In this document: piece by piece, positions 1 to 8,466 of the stretch
Numbering within the stretch: position 1 is the stretch's first letter
Layout of the letters: every line of letters starts with the position of its first letter
DNA from: Caballeronia cordobensis
Lineage (GTDB): Bacteria; Pseudomonadota; Gammaproteobacteria; Burkholderiales; Burkholderiaceae
Reading direction: 5' to 3'
DNA: 64,000 bases
Assembly (NCBI RefSeq): GCF_001544575.2
Contig: NZ_FCNY02000027.1
Coordinates: forward strand, 32,014-96,013
Program-made: the position numbers and the translations under genes
The notes under the pieces: model-generated
What the model saw: only the letters and a program-made list of their open reading frames with translations
Told to the model about the DNA's origin: nothing
Database searches by the model: none

Positions 1-669
1 GCCCTCTATTACGCGCCGCCCGCATCGTCGGCATGGTGGCGCGAAGGGTGCGAATGGCTCGGCCGCGATGCCGAGAACGGCCTGGAAAGCGCCACGCCCG
101 CGCATGCCCTCACGCACGCGCCGCGCCGCTATGGCTGGCACGCGACGCTCATCGCGCCGTTTCACCTGGCGCCGGGCATCGAGCTGGCCGACGTGCTCGC
201 GTGCGCGCGCGCCTGGGCCAGTTCGGTACCGCGCTTCGACATGCCGGTGCAAGCCGCGGAACTCGGCAACTTCGTCGCGCTGCGTCCCGCGCAGTCCTTC
301 GACGACGACTGGCTGCGCACGCTCGCCGGCAACGCATTGCAGGCGCTCGCCGCGCTGCGCGCGGTGCCGTCGCGCGAAAGCATCGAGCGCCGCATTGGCG
401 CCGGCATGAGCGCACGGCAGATCGCGCTGCTGCGCGAATGGGGCTATCCGTATGTCTTCGATGAATACCACTTCCACATGACGCTCTCCGATTCGCTCGA
501 CGACGCCAGCGCGCGCGCATCGATCATGTCGGAGTGGACGCGTCGCATCGAGACGCTCGGCCCCTTGCCGATGCATGGCGCGGCGCTCTTCATCGAGCCC
601 GCGCCGGGCGCGCCGTTCACGCTATGGCAGCGCCTTCCGTTCAACAACGCACAGGATGTCGTGGCATGA
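1..669 (+). CDS. DUF1045 phosphonate-metabolism protein (5' end outside window)
   Basis: The reading frame is open from base 1, so the N-terminus is missing; 222 residues are visible. The start reads ALYYAPP with a W-W pair, followed by RYGWHATLIAPFHL. A 2H-phosphoesterase-like His motif (H-A-T) and a second H-F-H-M-T-L motif near the C-terminus fit the DUF1045 family, which accompanies phn genes in proteobacteria. Its stop overlaps the phnN start by ATGA (666-669), so the two are translationally coupled. The exact reaction of DUF1045 is not something I can state; a phosphodiesterase-like role in C-P lyase metabolism is an inference from the 2H motifs and neighbours. Confidence 0.8.
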   Translation, partial: ALYYAPPASSAWWREGCEWLGRDAENGLESATPAHALTHAPRRYGWHATLIAPFHLAPGIELADVLACARAWASSVPRFDMPVQAAELGNFVALRPAQSFDDDWLRTLAGNALQALAALRAVPSRESIERRIGAGMSARQIALLREWGYPYVFDEYHFHMTLSDSLDDASARASIMSEWTRRIETLGPLPMHGAALFIEPAPGAPFTLWQRLPFNNAQDVVA

Positions 670-1226
670 CCAGATTCGACAGCGCAAAGCTGATCTACGT
701 GATGGGGCCATCGGGCGCGGGCAAGGACTCGCTGCTCGGCTTCGCGCGCGAACGCGTGGGCGCGCACGTGATGTTTTCGCATCGCTACATCACGCGCGCG
801 GCGGCGGACGGCGAGAATCACATCGTGCTCTCGCACGACGAATTCGCATCGCGGCTTTCGTACGGCCTCTTCGCGATGCATTGGGAAAGCCTCGGTCTTT
901 GCTATGGCATCGGCATAGAGCTGGATGCATGGCTCGCGCGCGGCATGCCGGTCGTCGTCAACGGTTCGCGGCAACATGCGGAACTCGCGCTCGAACGTTA
1001 TCCGGATGCGCGCTTCGTGCATATCGATGCCGCGCCTTCGGTGCTCGCCGCACGTCTCGCGCGTCGCGGACGCGAAGATGCGCGGCAGATCGAAGCGCGC
1101 CTCGCGCGGCGTCCCGCGTTCGAATTGCCCGCGCATGCGCATGTCGTGAAGATCGACAACTCCGGCATGCTCGCCGACGCGGGTACGCAATTCCTCGACT
1201 TGCTCGCGCTCGCGGGCCGCGCTTAA
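666..1226 (+). CDS. phnN: ribose 1,5-bisphosphate phosphokinase PhnN
   Basis: A 186-residue P-loop kinase. The Walker A motif GPSGAGKDS lies near residues 12-20, and the guanylate-kinase-like fold is suggested by FSHRYITR further on. PhnN phosphorylates ribose 1,5-bisphosphate to PRPP at the end of the C-P lyase pathway. The ATG at 666 is chosen because it forms an ATGA overlap with the upstream DUF1045 gene; a longer frame exists but runs over that gene. It is the last gene of this operon: 169 bp without a gene follow before glnH. Confidence 0.9.
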   Translation: MTRFDSAKLIYVMGPSGAGKDSLLGFARERVGAHVMFSHRYITRAAADGENHIVLSHDEFASRLSYGLFAMHWESLGLCYGIGIELDAWLARGMPVVVNGSRQHAELALERYPDARFVHIDAAPSVLAARLARRGREDARQIEARLARRPAFELPAHAHVVKIDNSGMLADAGTQFLDLLALAGRA

Positions 1227-1327
1227 CGCCGCTTTTTCGCCTTCCGCGTCGCAGACGGCGGCGCGGACCCGGCCCCCTTCTCCGCGTATACCCTCAGTTG
1301 CAAGTGGATTTTCGTTCGCCGACACTT

Positions 1328-1343
1328 CGCAAATAGATTTGCG
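1328..1343. promoter_or_regulatory. 16-bp perfect palindrome upstream of glnH
   Basis: CGCAAAT-AG-ATTTGCG is a perfect 7-2-7 inverted repeat lying 52 bp before the glnH start. Position and symmetry suggest an operator. The RpiR-family gene at the end of the same gene run (4601-5566) is a candidate ligand, by inference only. Confidence 0.4.
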
Positions 1344-1395
1344 TGTTCTGTAATCAAGCAAATTGACTTGCCACCACTTCGACAAGGGGTCGATC

Positions 1396-2142
1396 ATGAA
1401 ATTCGCCGCAAAACTCGCCGTGGCCGCCGTCGCCGCGTTCTCTCTCGTCAGTGGCGCGGCCCGCGCCGAGACGCTGCTGGTCGCCTGCGACACCGCGTTC
1501 GTGCCGTTCGAATTCAAGCAGGGCAACGAATACGTCGGCTTCGACATCGATCTGTGGAAGGAAATCGCGAAGGATCTGAAGATCGACTACAAGCTCCAGC
1601 CGATGGACTTCAGCGGCATCCTGCCCGCGCTGCAGACGCATAACGTCGATGTCGCGCTCGCGGGCATCACGATCAAGGAAGAGCGCAAGAAAGTGATCGA
1701 CTTCTCCGACGGCTACTACGACAGCGGCTTCACGCTGATGGTGCCGGCCGATAGCGCGATCAAGGGACCGGACGACCTGAAAGGCAAGACGCTCGCGATC
1801 AAGACCGGCACCTCGTCCGCCGATTATGCGAAGGCGAACTTCAAGGGCACGGATCTGCGCGCGTTTCCGAACATCGACAACGCGTATCTCGAACTCGCGA
1901 CCGGCCGCGTCGATGCCGCGATGCACGACACGCCGAACGTCCTCTACTACATCCATACGGCGGGCAAGTCGCGCGTGAAGGCCGTTGGCCCGCAGATGAT
2001 GGCGCAGCAATACGGCATCGCGTTTCCGAAGGGCAGCCCGCTCGTCGCGAAGGTCAACGCGGAGCTCGTGAAGATCAAGGCGGATGGCCGCTATGCGGCG
2101 ATCTACAAGAAATGGTTCGGCGTCGAGCCGGCGAAGTCCTGA
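1396..2142 (+). CDS. glnH: glutamine-type ABC transporter periplasmic binding protein
   Basis: A 248-residue family-3 solute-binding protein. The first 24 residues form a Sec signal peptide ending ARA. The mature protein begins ETLLVACDTAFVPFEF, followed by YVGFDIDLWKEIAK, the classical GlnH/HisJ signature; ALAGITIKEERK contributes the ligand-gripping Arg. The start at 1396 is preferred over an in-frame ATG at 1363 because AAGGGG lies just ahead of it and the signal peptide begins there. glnP starts 22 bp downstream and glnQ follows, so this is a complete polar-amino-acid importer. The ligand could be glutamine or another polar amino acid. Confidence 0.9.
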   Translation: MKFAAKLAVAAVAAFSLVSGAARAETLLVACDTAFVPFEFKQGNEYVGFDIDLWKEIAKDLKIDYKLQPMDFSGILPALQTHNVDVALAGITIKEERKKVIDFSDGYYDSGFTLMVPADSAIKGPDDLKGKTLAIKTGTSSADYAKANFKGTDLRAFPNIDNAYLELATGRVDAAMHDTPNVLYYIHTAGKSRVKAVGPQMMAQQYGIAFPKGSPLVAKVNAELVKIKADGRYAAIYKKWFGVEPAKS

Positions 2143-2164
2143 ACGCGGGCCACGGAGAAAAACG

Positions 2165-2821
2165 ATGCAGTTCGATCTCTCGGTCATCGTCGACGCCGTG
2201 CCCGCGCTCATGCACGGCGCGCGTCTCACGGTGCTGATCACCCTCGCGGGGCTCGCGGGCGGCATGCTCGTGGGCCTGCTGTTCGGTTTGATGCGCGCTT
2301 ACGGGAATGCGCTCTGTCAAAGAATCGCGTTCACGTATATCGAGTTCGTGCGCGGCACGCCGATCGTCGTGCAGGTGATGTTCATCTACTTCGCGCTGCC
2401 CTTGCTGCTGCACGTGCGCGTCGATGCGATGAGTGCGGCCATCGTGTCGATCGTCATCAATTCGGGCGCGTATATCGCGGAGATCGTGCGTGGCGCGTTT
2501 CTCTCCGTGCCGCGCGGCCTCAAGGAAGCCGGGCTCGCGCTCGGCATGCCGGGCTGGCGCGTGCTTGCGTTCGTCGTCGGTCCGGTCGCGCTGCGGCGCA
2601 TGACGCCCGCGCTCGGCAATCAGTTCATCGTGAGCCTGAAGGACACGTCGCTGTTCATCGTGATCGGCGTGGGCGAACTGACGCGGCAGGGCCAGGAAAT
2701 CATGGCGTCGAATTTTCGCGCGGTCGAAATATGGACGGCCGTCGCGCTCATCTATCTCTGCATGATCGGCGCGCTGACCTTCGGCCTGCGCACGATGGAA
2801 CGGCGGATGCGCATTCTATGA
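2165..2821 (+). CDS. glnP: glutamine-type ABC transporter permease
   Basis: A 218-residue HisM/GlnP-family inner-membrane permease. It has about five hydrophobic segments and the cytoplasmic EAA loop (EAGLALGMPGWRVLAFVVGP) that contacts the ATPase. The preceding YIEFVRGTPIVVQ segment is typical of the family. The start at 2165 follows a GGAGAAAAACG ribosome-binding site. Its TGA overlaps the glnQ ATG by 4 bp. It would form the pore for the substrate delivered by GlnH. Confidence 0.9.
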   Translation: MQFDLSVIVDAVPALMHGARLTVLITLAGLAGGMLVGLLFGLMRAYGNALCQRIAFTYIEFVRGTPIVVQVMFIYFALPLLLHVRVDAMSAAIVSIVINSGAYIAEIVRGAFLSVPRGLKEAGLALGMPGWRVLAFVVGPVALRRMTPALGNQFIVSLKDTSLFIVIGVGELTRQGQEIMASNFRAVEIWTAVALIYLCMIGALTFGLRTMERRMRIL

Positions 2822-3567
2822 CTACGATGAATCACAACGGCCGCATGGTGCAGTTCAAGGGCGTGACCAAGCGCTTCGGCAAGACGGTGGTGCTCGATGA
2901 AGTCGATCTCGACATCGACGCGGGCGAAGTCGTCGTGCTGATCGGCCCGTCCGGCTCGGGCAAATCGACGCTTCTGCGCTGCATCAACGCGCTGGAGCAG
3001 ATCGATGGCGGCGATCTCGTCGTCGATGGCGTGAGCGTGCTCGGCGGTGCGAAGAAGGTGCGCGAGATCCGTCAGGAAGCGGGCATGGTGTTTCAGCAGT
3101 TCAATCTGTTCCCGCAGATGACGGCGCTCGAAAACGTCGCGTTCGGCCCGCGTCAGGTGCGCGGCATGAGCAAGCCCGACGCCGAATCGCTCGCGCGCGA
3201 TCTGCTGACGAAGGTCGGGCTCGGCGAGCGCGTCGGGCACTACGCGAGCGAGTTGTCGGGCGGACAGCAACAGCGCGTTGCGATCGCGCGGGCGCTCGCC
3301 GTGAAGCCCAAACTCATGCTCTTCGACGAGCCCACGTCCGCGCTCGATCCCGAGTTGCGGCAGGAAGTGCTGCGCGTGATGCAATCGCTCGCGGAAGAAG
3401 GCATGACGATGGTCGTGGTCACGCATGAGATGGCGTTCGCGCGCAAGGTCGGCACGCGCCTGATCTTCATGGAGCACGGGCATATCACGGTTGACGGCGC
3501 GCCCGCCGAATTGCTCGATAATCCACCGAATCAGCGTTTGCGCGATTTCCTGCAACACGTCGAATAA
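2818..3567 (+). CDS. glnQ: glutamine-type ABC transporter ATP-binding protein
   Basis: A 249-residue ABC ATPase with Walker A GPSGSGKST, Q-loop (FQQFNLFPQMT), signature LSGGQQQR, Walker B LMLFDEP and switch His (VVVTHEM), all intact. The start at 2818 forms an ATGA overlap with glnP; the in-frame ATGs at 2827 and 2845 are possible alternatives. It powers GlnHP import. The C45 hydrolase gene starts 24 bp after its stop and is probably in the same transcript. Confidence 0.9.
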   Translation: MTTMNHNGRMVQFKGVTKRFGKTVVLDEVDLDIDAGEVVVLIGPSGSGKSTLLRCINALEQIDGGDLVVDGVSVLGGAKKVREIRQEAGMVFQQFNLFPQMTALENVAFGPRQVRGMSKPDAESLARDLLTKVGLGERVGHYASELSGGQQQRVAIARALAVKPKLMLFDEPTSALDPELRQEVLRVMQSLAEEGMTMVVVTHEMAFARKVGTRLIFMEHGHITVDGAPAELLDNPPNQRLRDFLQHVE

Positions 3568-3591
3568 CTTTTAGCGATTCACTTCGAATTT

Positions 3592-4644
3592 ATGGCAGCA
3601 CTCGGTTTTATCGACATTTCCGGCTCCCCGCGCGAAGCGGGCGAAGCGCTCGGCCGGTTCGGCGCGCACGCGGTTCATGCGCACTTGCTCAACACGCGCG
3701 CATGGCAAACGGTCATGCAATGGCGCGGCAGCGACACGGCGCGCGCCATGGCCGCGCTCGTGCGCGAACGCTTCCCGCGCGTGTGGGACGAGCTTCACGG
3801 GCTCGCGGCGGGTCTCGCCCTGCCCTTCGAAGAGGTCTTTCTCTGGAATTGCCGCGGCGATGTCTGGGCGATGTCGCCCGATGGCTGCACCACGGTGCAG
3901 CTTCCCGGCGCGGATGTTCGGCGCGTGAGCCACAACGAGGACGGCATGCCCGGCTTCGACGGACATTGCGCGATTGCCGAATGCCGCATCGAAGGCGGTG
4001 CGGGATTCGCGGCTTTCGTCTATCCCGGCTCGCTGCCGGGACACACCTTCGCCGTGACGAACAACGGCCTCGCGATGACCGTGAACAATCTGCGTCAGCG
4101 CGAAGTCGTCGCGGGCGTGCCGCGCATGGTGCTCACGCGCGCGATCCTCGATGCGCCCACGCTCGACGAAGCGGTGCGCATCGTGCGCGACAGTCCGCGC
4201 GCGGGCGGCTTTCATCTGACGCTCGGCGCCTGCGGCAATCCCGCGCTGCTGAGCGTCGAGTTCAGCGCGCATGACTGCTCGGTCGTCGAAGTGAACGCGC
4301 CTTCGTTACATGCGAATCACGCGATTCATCCCTCGATGCACGGCTTCTCGCAGATCGTCACCGACTCGTCGCGTCACCGGCAGGCGCGTGGCGATGCGCT
4401 GATCGCGTCGGCTGAATCGATCGATCCGCTTGCGATTCTCGCCGATCATGCAGACGCGGCGCTGCCGATTCATCGCACGCATCCCGACGATCCCGACGAC
4501 GAGAACACGCTCGCCACCGCCGATATAGTCATTCATGCGTCTCACATAGAATGGGAGGTTCACGAACATCCCGGGCATCCCGCCCGGTATCGGATGATCA
4601 ATGGACACAGGCAAACGGAAGGGGCGTCGCGCGAGCGAGGCTGA
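3592..4644 (+). CDS. C45-family acyltransferase/amidohydrolase
   Basis: A 350-residue protein resembling the acyl-CoA:6-aminopenicillanate acyltransferase (peptidase C45) group of Ntn hydrolases. The likely self-cleavage nucleophile is Cys99 in the sequence MSPDGCTT. The downstream SHNEDGMPG and GHTFAVTNNGLAMTVNNL segments also match the family. No signal peptide is seen, so it should be cytoplasmic. It follows glnHPQ at 24 bp and overlaps the RpiR regulator by 44 bp. The context suggests that an imported amide or acyl-amino compound is hydrolysed, but the substrate cannot be read from sequence. Confidence 0.8.
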   Translation: MAALGFIDISGSPREAGEALGRFGAHAVHAHLLNTRAWQTVMQWRGSDTARAMAALVRERFPRVWDELHGLAAGLALPFEEVFLWNCRGDVWAMSPDGCTTVQLPGADVRRVSHNEDGMPGFDGHCAIAECRIEGGAGFAAFVYPGSLPGHTFAVTNNGLAMTVNNLRQREVVAGVPRMVLTRAILDAPTLDEAVRIVRDSPRAGGFHLTLGACGNPALLSVEFSAHDCSVVEVNAPSLHANHAIHPSMHGFSQIVTDSSRHRQARGDALIASAESIDPLAILADHADAALPIHRTHPDDPDDENTLATADIVIHASHIEWEVHEHPGHPARYRMINGHRQTEGASRERG

Positions 4645-5566
4645 AGTGGGCGCGCAGATGCCGCCGCGCAACGTCGATGGGCTGCGCGAGCTCGTGATAC
4701 GCATTGGCCGTGACGAAGCCGATGTCTCGCTCGGCGGCAAGGCGCATACCGTGCTCGCGAAGCTGCTGGAACGTCCCGAGGAAGTGGCGGTGCGCACGAT
4801 CACCGATCTGGCGGCATCGCTCGATGTCAATGCATCCACGCTCACGCGCCTTTCGACGAGGCTCGGCTATGCGGGCTTCGCCGACTTCCAGAGCGTGTTC
4901 CGCGATAGCCTCGCCGAGCGGCATCGGCATTTTTATAGCCAGCAGGCGGAACGGCTCGTCGCGAGCAGCAAGGCCCATGCGCCCGATGCCGCGCCCGAAG
5001 TGGATATGGTCGTGAAGCTCGCGCGCGAATCGATCGGCAACGTGGAAGGATTCATTGCGCAGTTATCGCCAGCGGATTTGCGCAGCGCCGCGCGCCTGCT
5101 CGCCGAGGCGAAGCGCGTGCGCGTTCATGGCCTGCGCCAGTTCAGCGCGCTCGCGAGCTTCGTGTGTTATGGCCTCGGCATGATCCGCACGGATGTCGCG
5201 CTGCTCGATGCGCAAGGCCTGGGCGTCGCGGAAGGCCTCGCGCAATTGCAGCCCGGCGATGTCGTGATCGTCACGAGCGTCGCGCCCTATACCCGCAGCG
5301 TCGCCGATGCCGCGGCCGCCGCGAAGGAAGCCGGGCTCGATGTCATCGCGATCACCGATACGCTTGCATCGCCGCTCGTGCCGCCAGCGCGTCACGCGTT
5401 CCTCATTCCGCACGAAAGCAGTTTCTTCAGCAACAGCATGGGCGCGTATCTCGTGTTCTGCGAAGGCTTGCTGAATCTCGTCGCGGCGCAGCTCGGCAAG
5501 CGTGCGCTGCATGCGCTCGAGCGACGCGAAAAACTCATCACGTCGCTCGATATCGAAATGTCGTGA
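4601..5566 (+). CDS. MurR/RpiR-family transcriptional regulator
   Basis: A 321-residue protein with an N-terminal RpiR helix-turn-helix (about residues 55-95, including TITDLAASLDVNASTLTRLS) and a C-terminal SIS sugar-isomerase-like sensing domain (about 145-280). It overlaps the upstream C45 hydrolase gene, so the two are coupled. It probably regulates the glnHPQ-hydrolase operon in response to a metabolite of that pathway. It is convergent with phnE, with only six bases between the stop codons. Confidence 0.88.
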   Translation: MDTGKRKGRRASEAEVGAQMPPRNVDGLRELVIRIGRDEADVSLGGKAHTVLAKLLERPEEVAVRTITDLAASLDVNASTLTRLSTRLGYAGFADFQSVFRDSLAERHRHFYSQQAERLVASSKAHAPDAAPEVDMVVKLARESIGNVEGFIAQLSPADLRSAARLLAEAKRVRVHGLRQFSALASFVCYGLGMIRTDVALLDAQGLGVAEGLAQLQPGDVVIVTSVAPYTRSVADAAAAAKEAGLDVIAITDTLASPLVPPARHAFLIPHESSFFSNSMGAYLVFCEGLLNLVAAQLGKRALHALERREKLITSLDIEMS

Positions 5567-5572
5567 CGTGCC

Positions 5573-6391
5573 TCAGATCACGCGCTCGCGCACCCAGCCC
5601 GAGACAAGATCGATCAACGACACGATCACGATGACGATGATCATCACCGCGGCCGTCTGCGCATAGTTGAACGAGCGGATGGCCTCGTACAGCACCACGC
5701 CGATGCCGCCCGCGCCGACCATGCCGACGACCATCGCGGAGCGCACGTTCGACTCGAAGCGGTACAGCGCGAACGAAATCCACAGCGGCAAGACCTGCGG
5801 CAGCACGCCGTAGACGATTTCATCGAGACTGCTTGCGCCCGTCGCGCGCACGCCTTCGGCGGGACGGGCATCGACAGCTTCGACGGCCTCGGCGAAGAGC
5901 TTCGCGAGCACGCCCGTCGTATGCACCCACAACGCAAGCACGCCGGCGAACGGACCGAGACCGACCGCGACGATGAACAACATCGCGAAGACCATCTCGT
6001 TGATCGCGCGGCACGCGTCCATCAGGCGGCGCACCGGCTGCGCGATCCACACCGGCGCGATGTTCTGCGCCGACAGCAGGCCGCACGGCACCGCGCAGAT
6101 CAGCGCGAGCGCCGTGCCCCACACGGCGACCGCGAGCGTCACGATCATTTCATGCGCATACGTGCGCCATTCCGTGAAGTCGGGCGGAAAGAAATCGCGC
6201 GCGAACTGGCTCATGTTGCCCGATGCGCCGAGCAGATCGAGCGGGCGCATGTCCGCGCTCGACCATGACAGACCGAGCACCGCGATCACGACGATCCAGC
6301 CGAGCGTCGATGTCCAGCTTCGTTTGGGCGCCGTTGCGTGAACGGGCCTTGCGATGCCCGCATCGAACGTGATTGCGTCGAACGGCTTCAT
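5573..6391 (-). CDS. phnE: phosphonate ABC transporter permease
   Basis: A 272-residue permease with about five to six transmembrane helices. The EAA-like loop reads EGVRATGASSLDEIVYGVLPQVLP, typical of PhnE. It starts directly after the phnD stop with no spacer and is the last gene of phnCDE. With PhnC and PhnD it imports phosphonates or phosphite for the C-P lyase system whose end is seen at 1-1226 on the other strand. Confidence 0.9.
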   Translation of the reverse strand: MKPFDAITFDAGIARPVHATAPKRSWTSTLGWIVVIAVLGLSWSSADMRPLDLLGASGNMSQFARDFFPPDFTEWRTYAHEMIVTLAVAVWGTALALICAVPCGLLSAQNIAPVWIAQPVRRLMDACRAINEMVFAMLFIVAVGLGPFAGVLALWVHTTGVLAKLFAEAVEAVDARPAEGVRATGASSLDEIVYGVLPQVLPLWISFALYRFESNVRSAMVVGMVGAGGIGVVLYEAIRSFNYAQTAAVMIIVIVIVSLIDLVSGWVRERVI

Positions 6392-7360
6392 TTACTTCGC
6401 CGCCGTATCGAGCGCGGCGATCTTCTGATCGAGCGCGGCGATTTGCGCCTTCTTGTCGGCATCGTCGATATGCGCGTCGTTCTGGACTTGCTGCTTCTTC
6501 TGAAACAGCGCCATCTGACGAATCGGCACGAGTTGCGCGTTCGACGAATCCGCAAAGCCGGAGTAGCCCGAAATCGCGCTCATGACGGACTGCTCGCGCG
6601 GATCCTTCTGCGCGTAGTGATCGAAGAAGTTGCGCAGCTTGTCCTTCGTCGCCTGCGGCAGATCGCGACGCCACACGAGCGGGTCCGACGGAATCAGCGG
6701 CGACTTCCACAGCACGCGCACCTTCGGATACAGCTCGGGATGCGTCGACTTGATCGTGTCGAGCATGTCGGTGTTGTTGGTCGCGATATCGATCTTGTCG
6801 TTCACGACCGCGAGCATGTTCGACTCGTGGCTCGACGGCAGCACGCTCTTGAACGCGGTCTTTACGTTGATGCCGTTCTTCGCGAAGAGATAGTACGAAG
6901 GCACGAGCGTGCCCGAAGTCGAGTTCGGATCGCCGAAGCCGAGGTTGATCTGCTTCGTGTTCTTGAGCACCTGATCGAGCGACTTCCATTCGCTGTTCGC
7001 GTTCGTGATAAGCAGCGAGTAATAGCCCGCCTCGCCGTTCTTGTACTTCACCTTCGCGAAGACTTCGCCATTCGAGCGGTCCACCGCCTCGATCGCCGAT
7101 GCATTGCCGAAGAAGCCGATCTGCACCTTGTTGAACCGCATCGCTTCGATGATGCCCGCGTAGTCGGTCGCGAAGAACGCCTTCACGTCGAGACCGGTCT
7201 GCTTGTTCAGATCGTCGATGAGCGGCTGCCAGCGCTGCTTGAGCGCGGCCGACGAATCCGTCGAGATGATGCCGAAGTTGAGCGTTTCGGCGCTGGCGGT
7301 CTGCGTCAGCAGGCACGACGCGAGCGCCGCGCCAGCCAGAAGGAAACGGGCTGCTTTCAT
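6392..7360 (-). CDS. phnD: phosphonate ABC transporter substrate-binding protein
   Basis: A 322-residue periplasmic binding protein. The signal peptide covers residues 1-24 and ends ASA. The mature sequence ETLNFGIISTDSSAALKQRWQPLIDDL and the GDPNSTSGTLVPSYYLF segment match PhnD. The C-terminal 50 residues are rich in charged and Gln residues (KKQQVQNDAHI) and probably helical. It lies between phnC and phnE in a same-strand operon. Confidence 0.92.
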   Translation of the reverse strand: MKAARFLLAGAALASCLLTQTASAETLNFGIISTDSSAALKQRWQPLIDDLNKQTGLDVKAFFATDYAGIIEAMRFNKVQIGFFGNASAIEAVDRSNGEVFAKVKYKNGEAGYYSLLITNANSEWKSLDQVLKNTKQINLGFGDPNSTSGTLVPSYYLFAKNGINVKTAFKSVLPSSHESNMLAVVNDKIDIATNNTDMLDTIKSTHPELYPKVRVLWKSPLIPSDPLVWRRDLPQATKDKLRNFFDHYAQKDPREQSVMSAISGYSGFADSSNAQLVPIRQMALFQKKQQVQNDAHIDDADKKAQIAALDQKIAALDTAAK

Positions 7361-7395
7361 GTTGCGATCCAGGGGTTGTGATGGAGGTTGATGAC

Positions 7396-8238
7396 TCAGG
7401 ACGTGGCGAATGCGGGCGATGGCCGTGCGGCGTCCGCTGTCTCGGCGCGTTCCTGCGCGGCGCGATGCGTGAGCAGTTCATCCGCGGACGAGCCGTACAG
7501 ATCGCGCAGCACGTCGGGCGTGAGCCGTTCGCTCGCGCCATCGAAGACGACGCGGCCATCGCGCAATGCGATCGTGCGCGCGCAGTACTTCATCGCGACA
7601 TCGATCTGATGCAGCGACACGACGACCGTCAGCTTGTGCTCGCGATTGAGCGATTGCATGAGTTCCATGACGCGCCGCGCGGATTCCGGGTCGAGCGATG
7701 CGATCGGCTCGTCGGCAAGCACGATGCGCGCGCGCTGCACGAGCGCGCGGGCCAGCGCGGCACGCTGTTGCTGGCCGCCCGACAGGTTGCTGGCGCGTTC
7801 GAAGGCGTGGTCGCCGATGCCCATCGCGCTCAGCGAATCCATCGCGAGCGCTTGCTCGCCGCGCGGAAAACGGCCCGCGAGACGCCGCCACAGCGACACG
7901 CGCGAGAGCGCGCCGATCAGCACATTGGTCTGCACCGACAGCCGGCCGACGAGATTGAACTGCTGAAACACAAAGGCGACGTCGCGGCGAATCGAGCGCA
8001 CTTCGCGCACGATCCTGCCGTTCTGCTGGATCGGACGGCCGAGTAGCGTCACGTGCGACGGCGCGGGGTCGGATGCCGTAAAGCCGGCGATATGCCGCAG
8101 AAGCGTCGATTTGCCCGATCCCGACGCGCCGATGAGCGCGACCATCTCGCCCTCCTCCACGCGCAGATCGACGGAGTCGAGCGCCTTGCGGCCGTTCCTG
8201 AACGTCTTGGTGAGACGCTCGATGCGAATTGCGTCCAT
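7396..8238 (-). CDS. phnC: phosphonate ABC transporter ATP-binding protein
   Basis: A 280-residue ABC ATPase with Walker A GASGSGKST, Q-loop FVFQQFNL, signature NLSGGQQQR and Walker B IVLADEP. It is the first gene of phnCDE and is preceded by a 228-bp gene-free stretch up to the divergent flavoprotein gene. The C-terminal tail (about 30 residues, Ala-rich) extends past the usual end of the ATPase fold. Confidence 0.92.
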   Translation of the reverse strand: MDAIRIERLTKTFRNGRKALDSVDLRVEEGEMVALIGASGSGKSTLLRHIAGFTASDPAPSHVTLLGRPIQQNGRIVREVRSIRRDVAFVFQQFNLVGRLSVQTNVLIGALSRVSLWRRLAGRFPRGEQALAMDSLSAMGIGDHAFERASNLSGGQQQRAALARALVQRARIVLADEPIASLDPESARRVMELMQSLNREHKLTVVVSLHQIDVAMKYCARTIALRDGRVVFDGASERLTPDVLRDLYGSSADELLTHRAAQERAETADAARPSPAFATS

Positions 8239-8466
8239 AGCTTCCCTCGATGGGCGCGCTCGAAAAGGCGCGCTGAAACGTTCGGGAGATTCTAGGAAGC
8301 GAACATGACGAGACAGTGACGCGCATGAGACGTCTAGATGAATACATCACTTTGGCCGCGCACGCGTTGAGACGATCGAGCAGAAATACGATCCGAACGA
8401 GCATTCACGTTTTCGGCGCCGCACCGCATGATTGATCCCAATGCATCGACCATTCGAGACACCATC

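Noticed and set aside
1227..1395. A defined sigma-70 promoter for glnH
   Set aside because: Several weak -10-like words are present (such as TAATCA) but none has a convincing -35 at 16-18 bp, so only the palindrome was reported.
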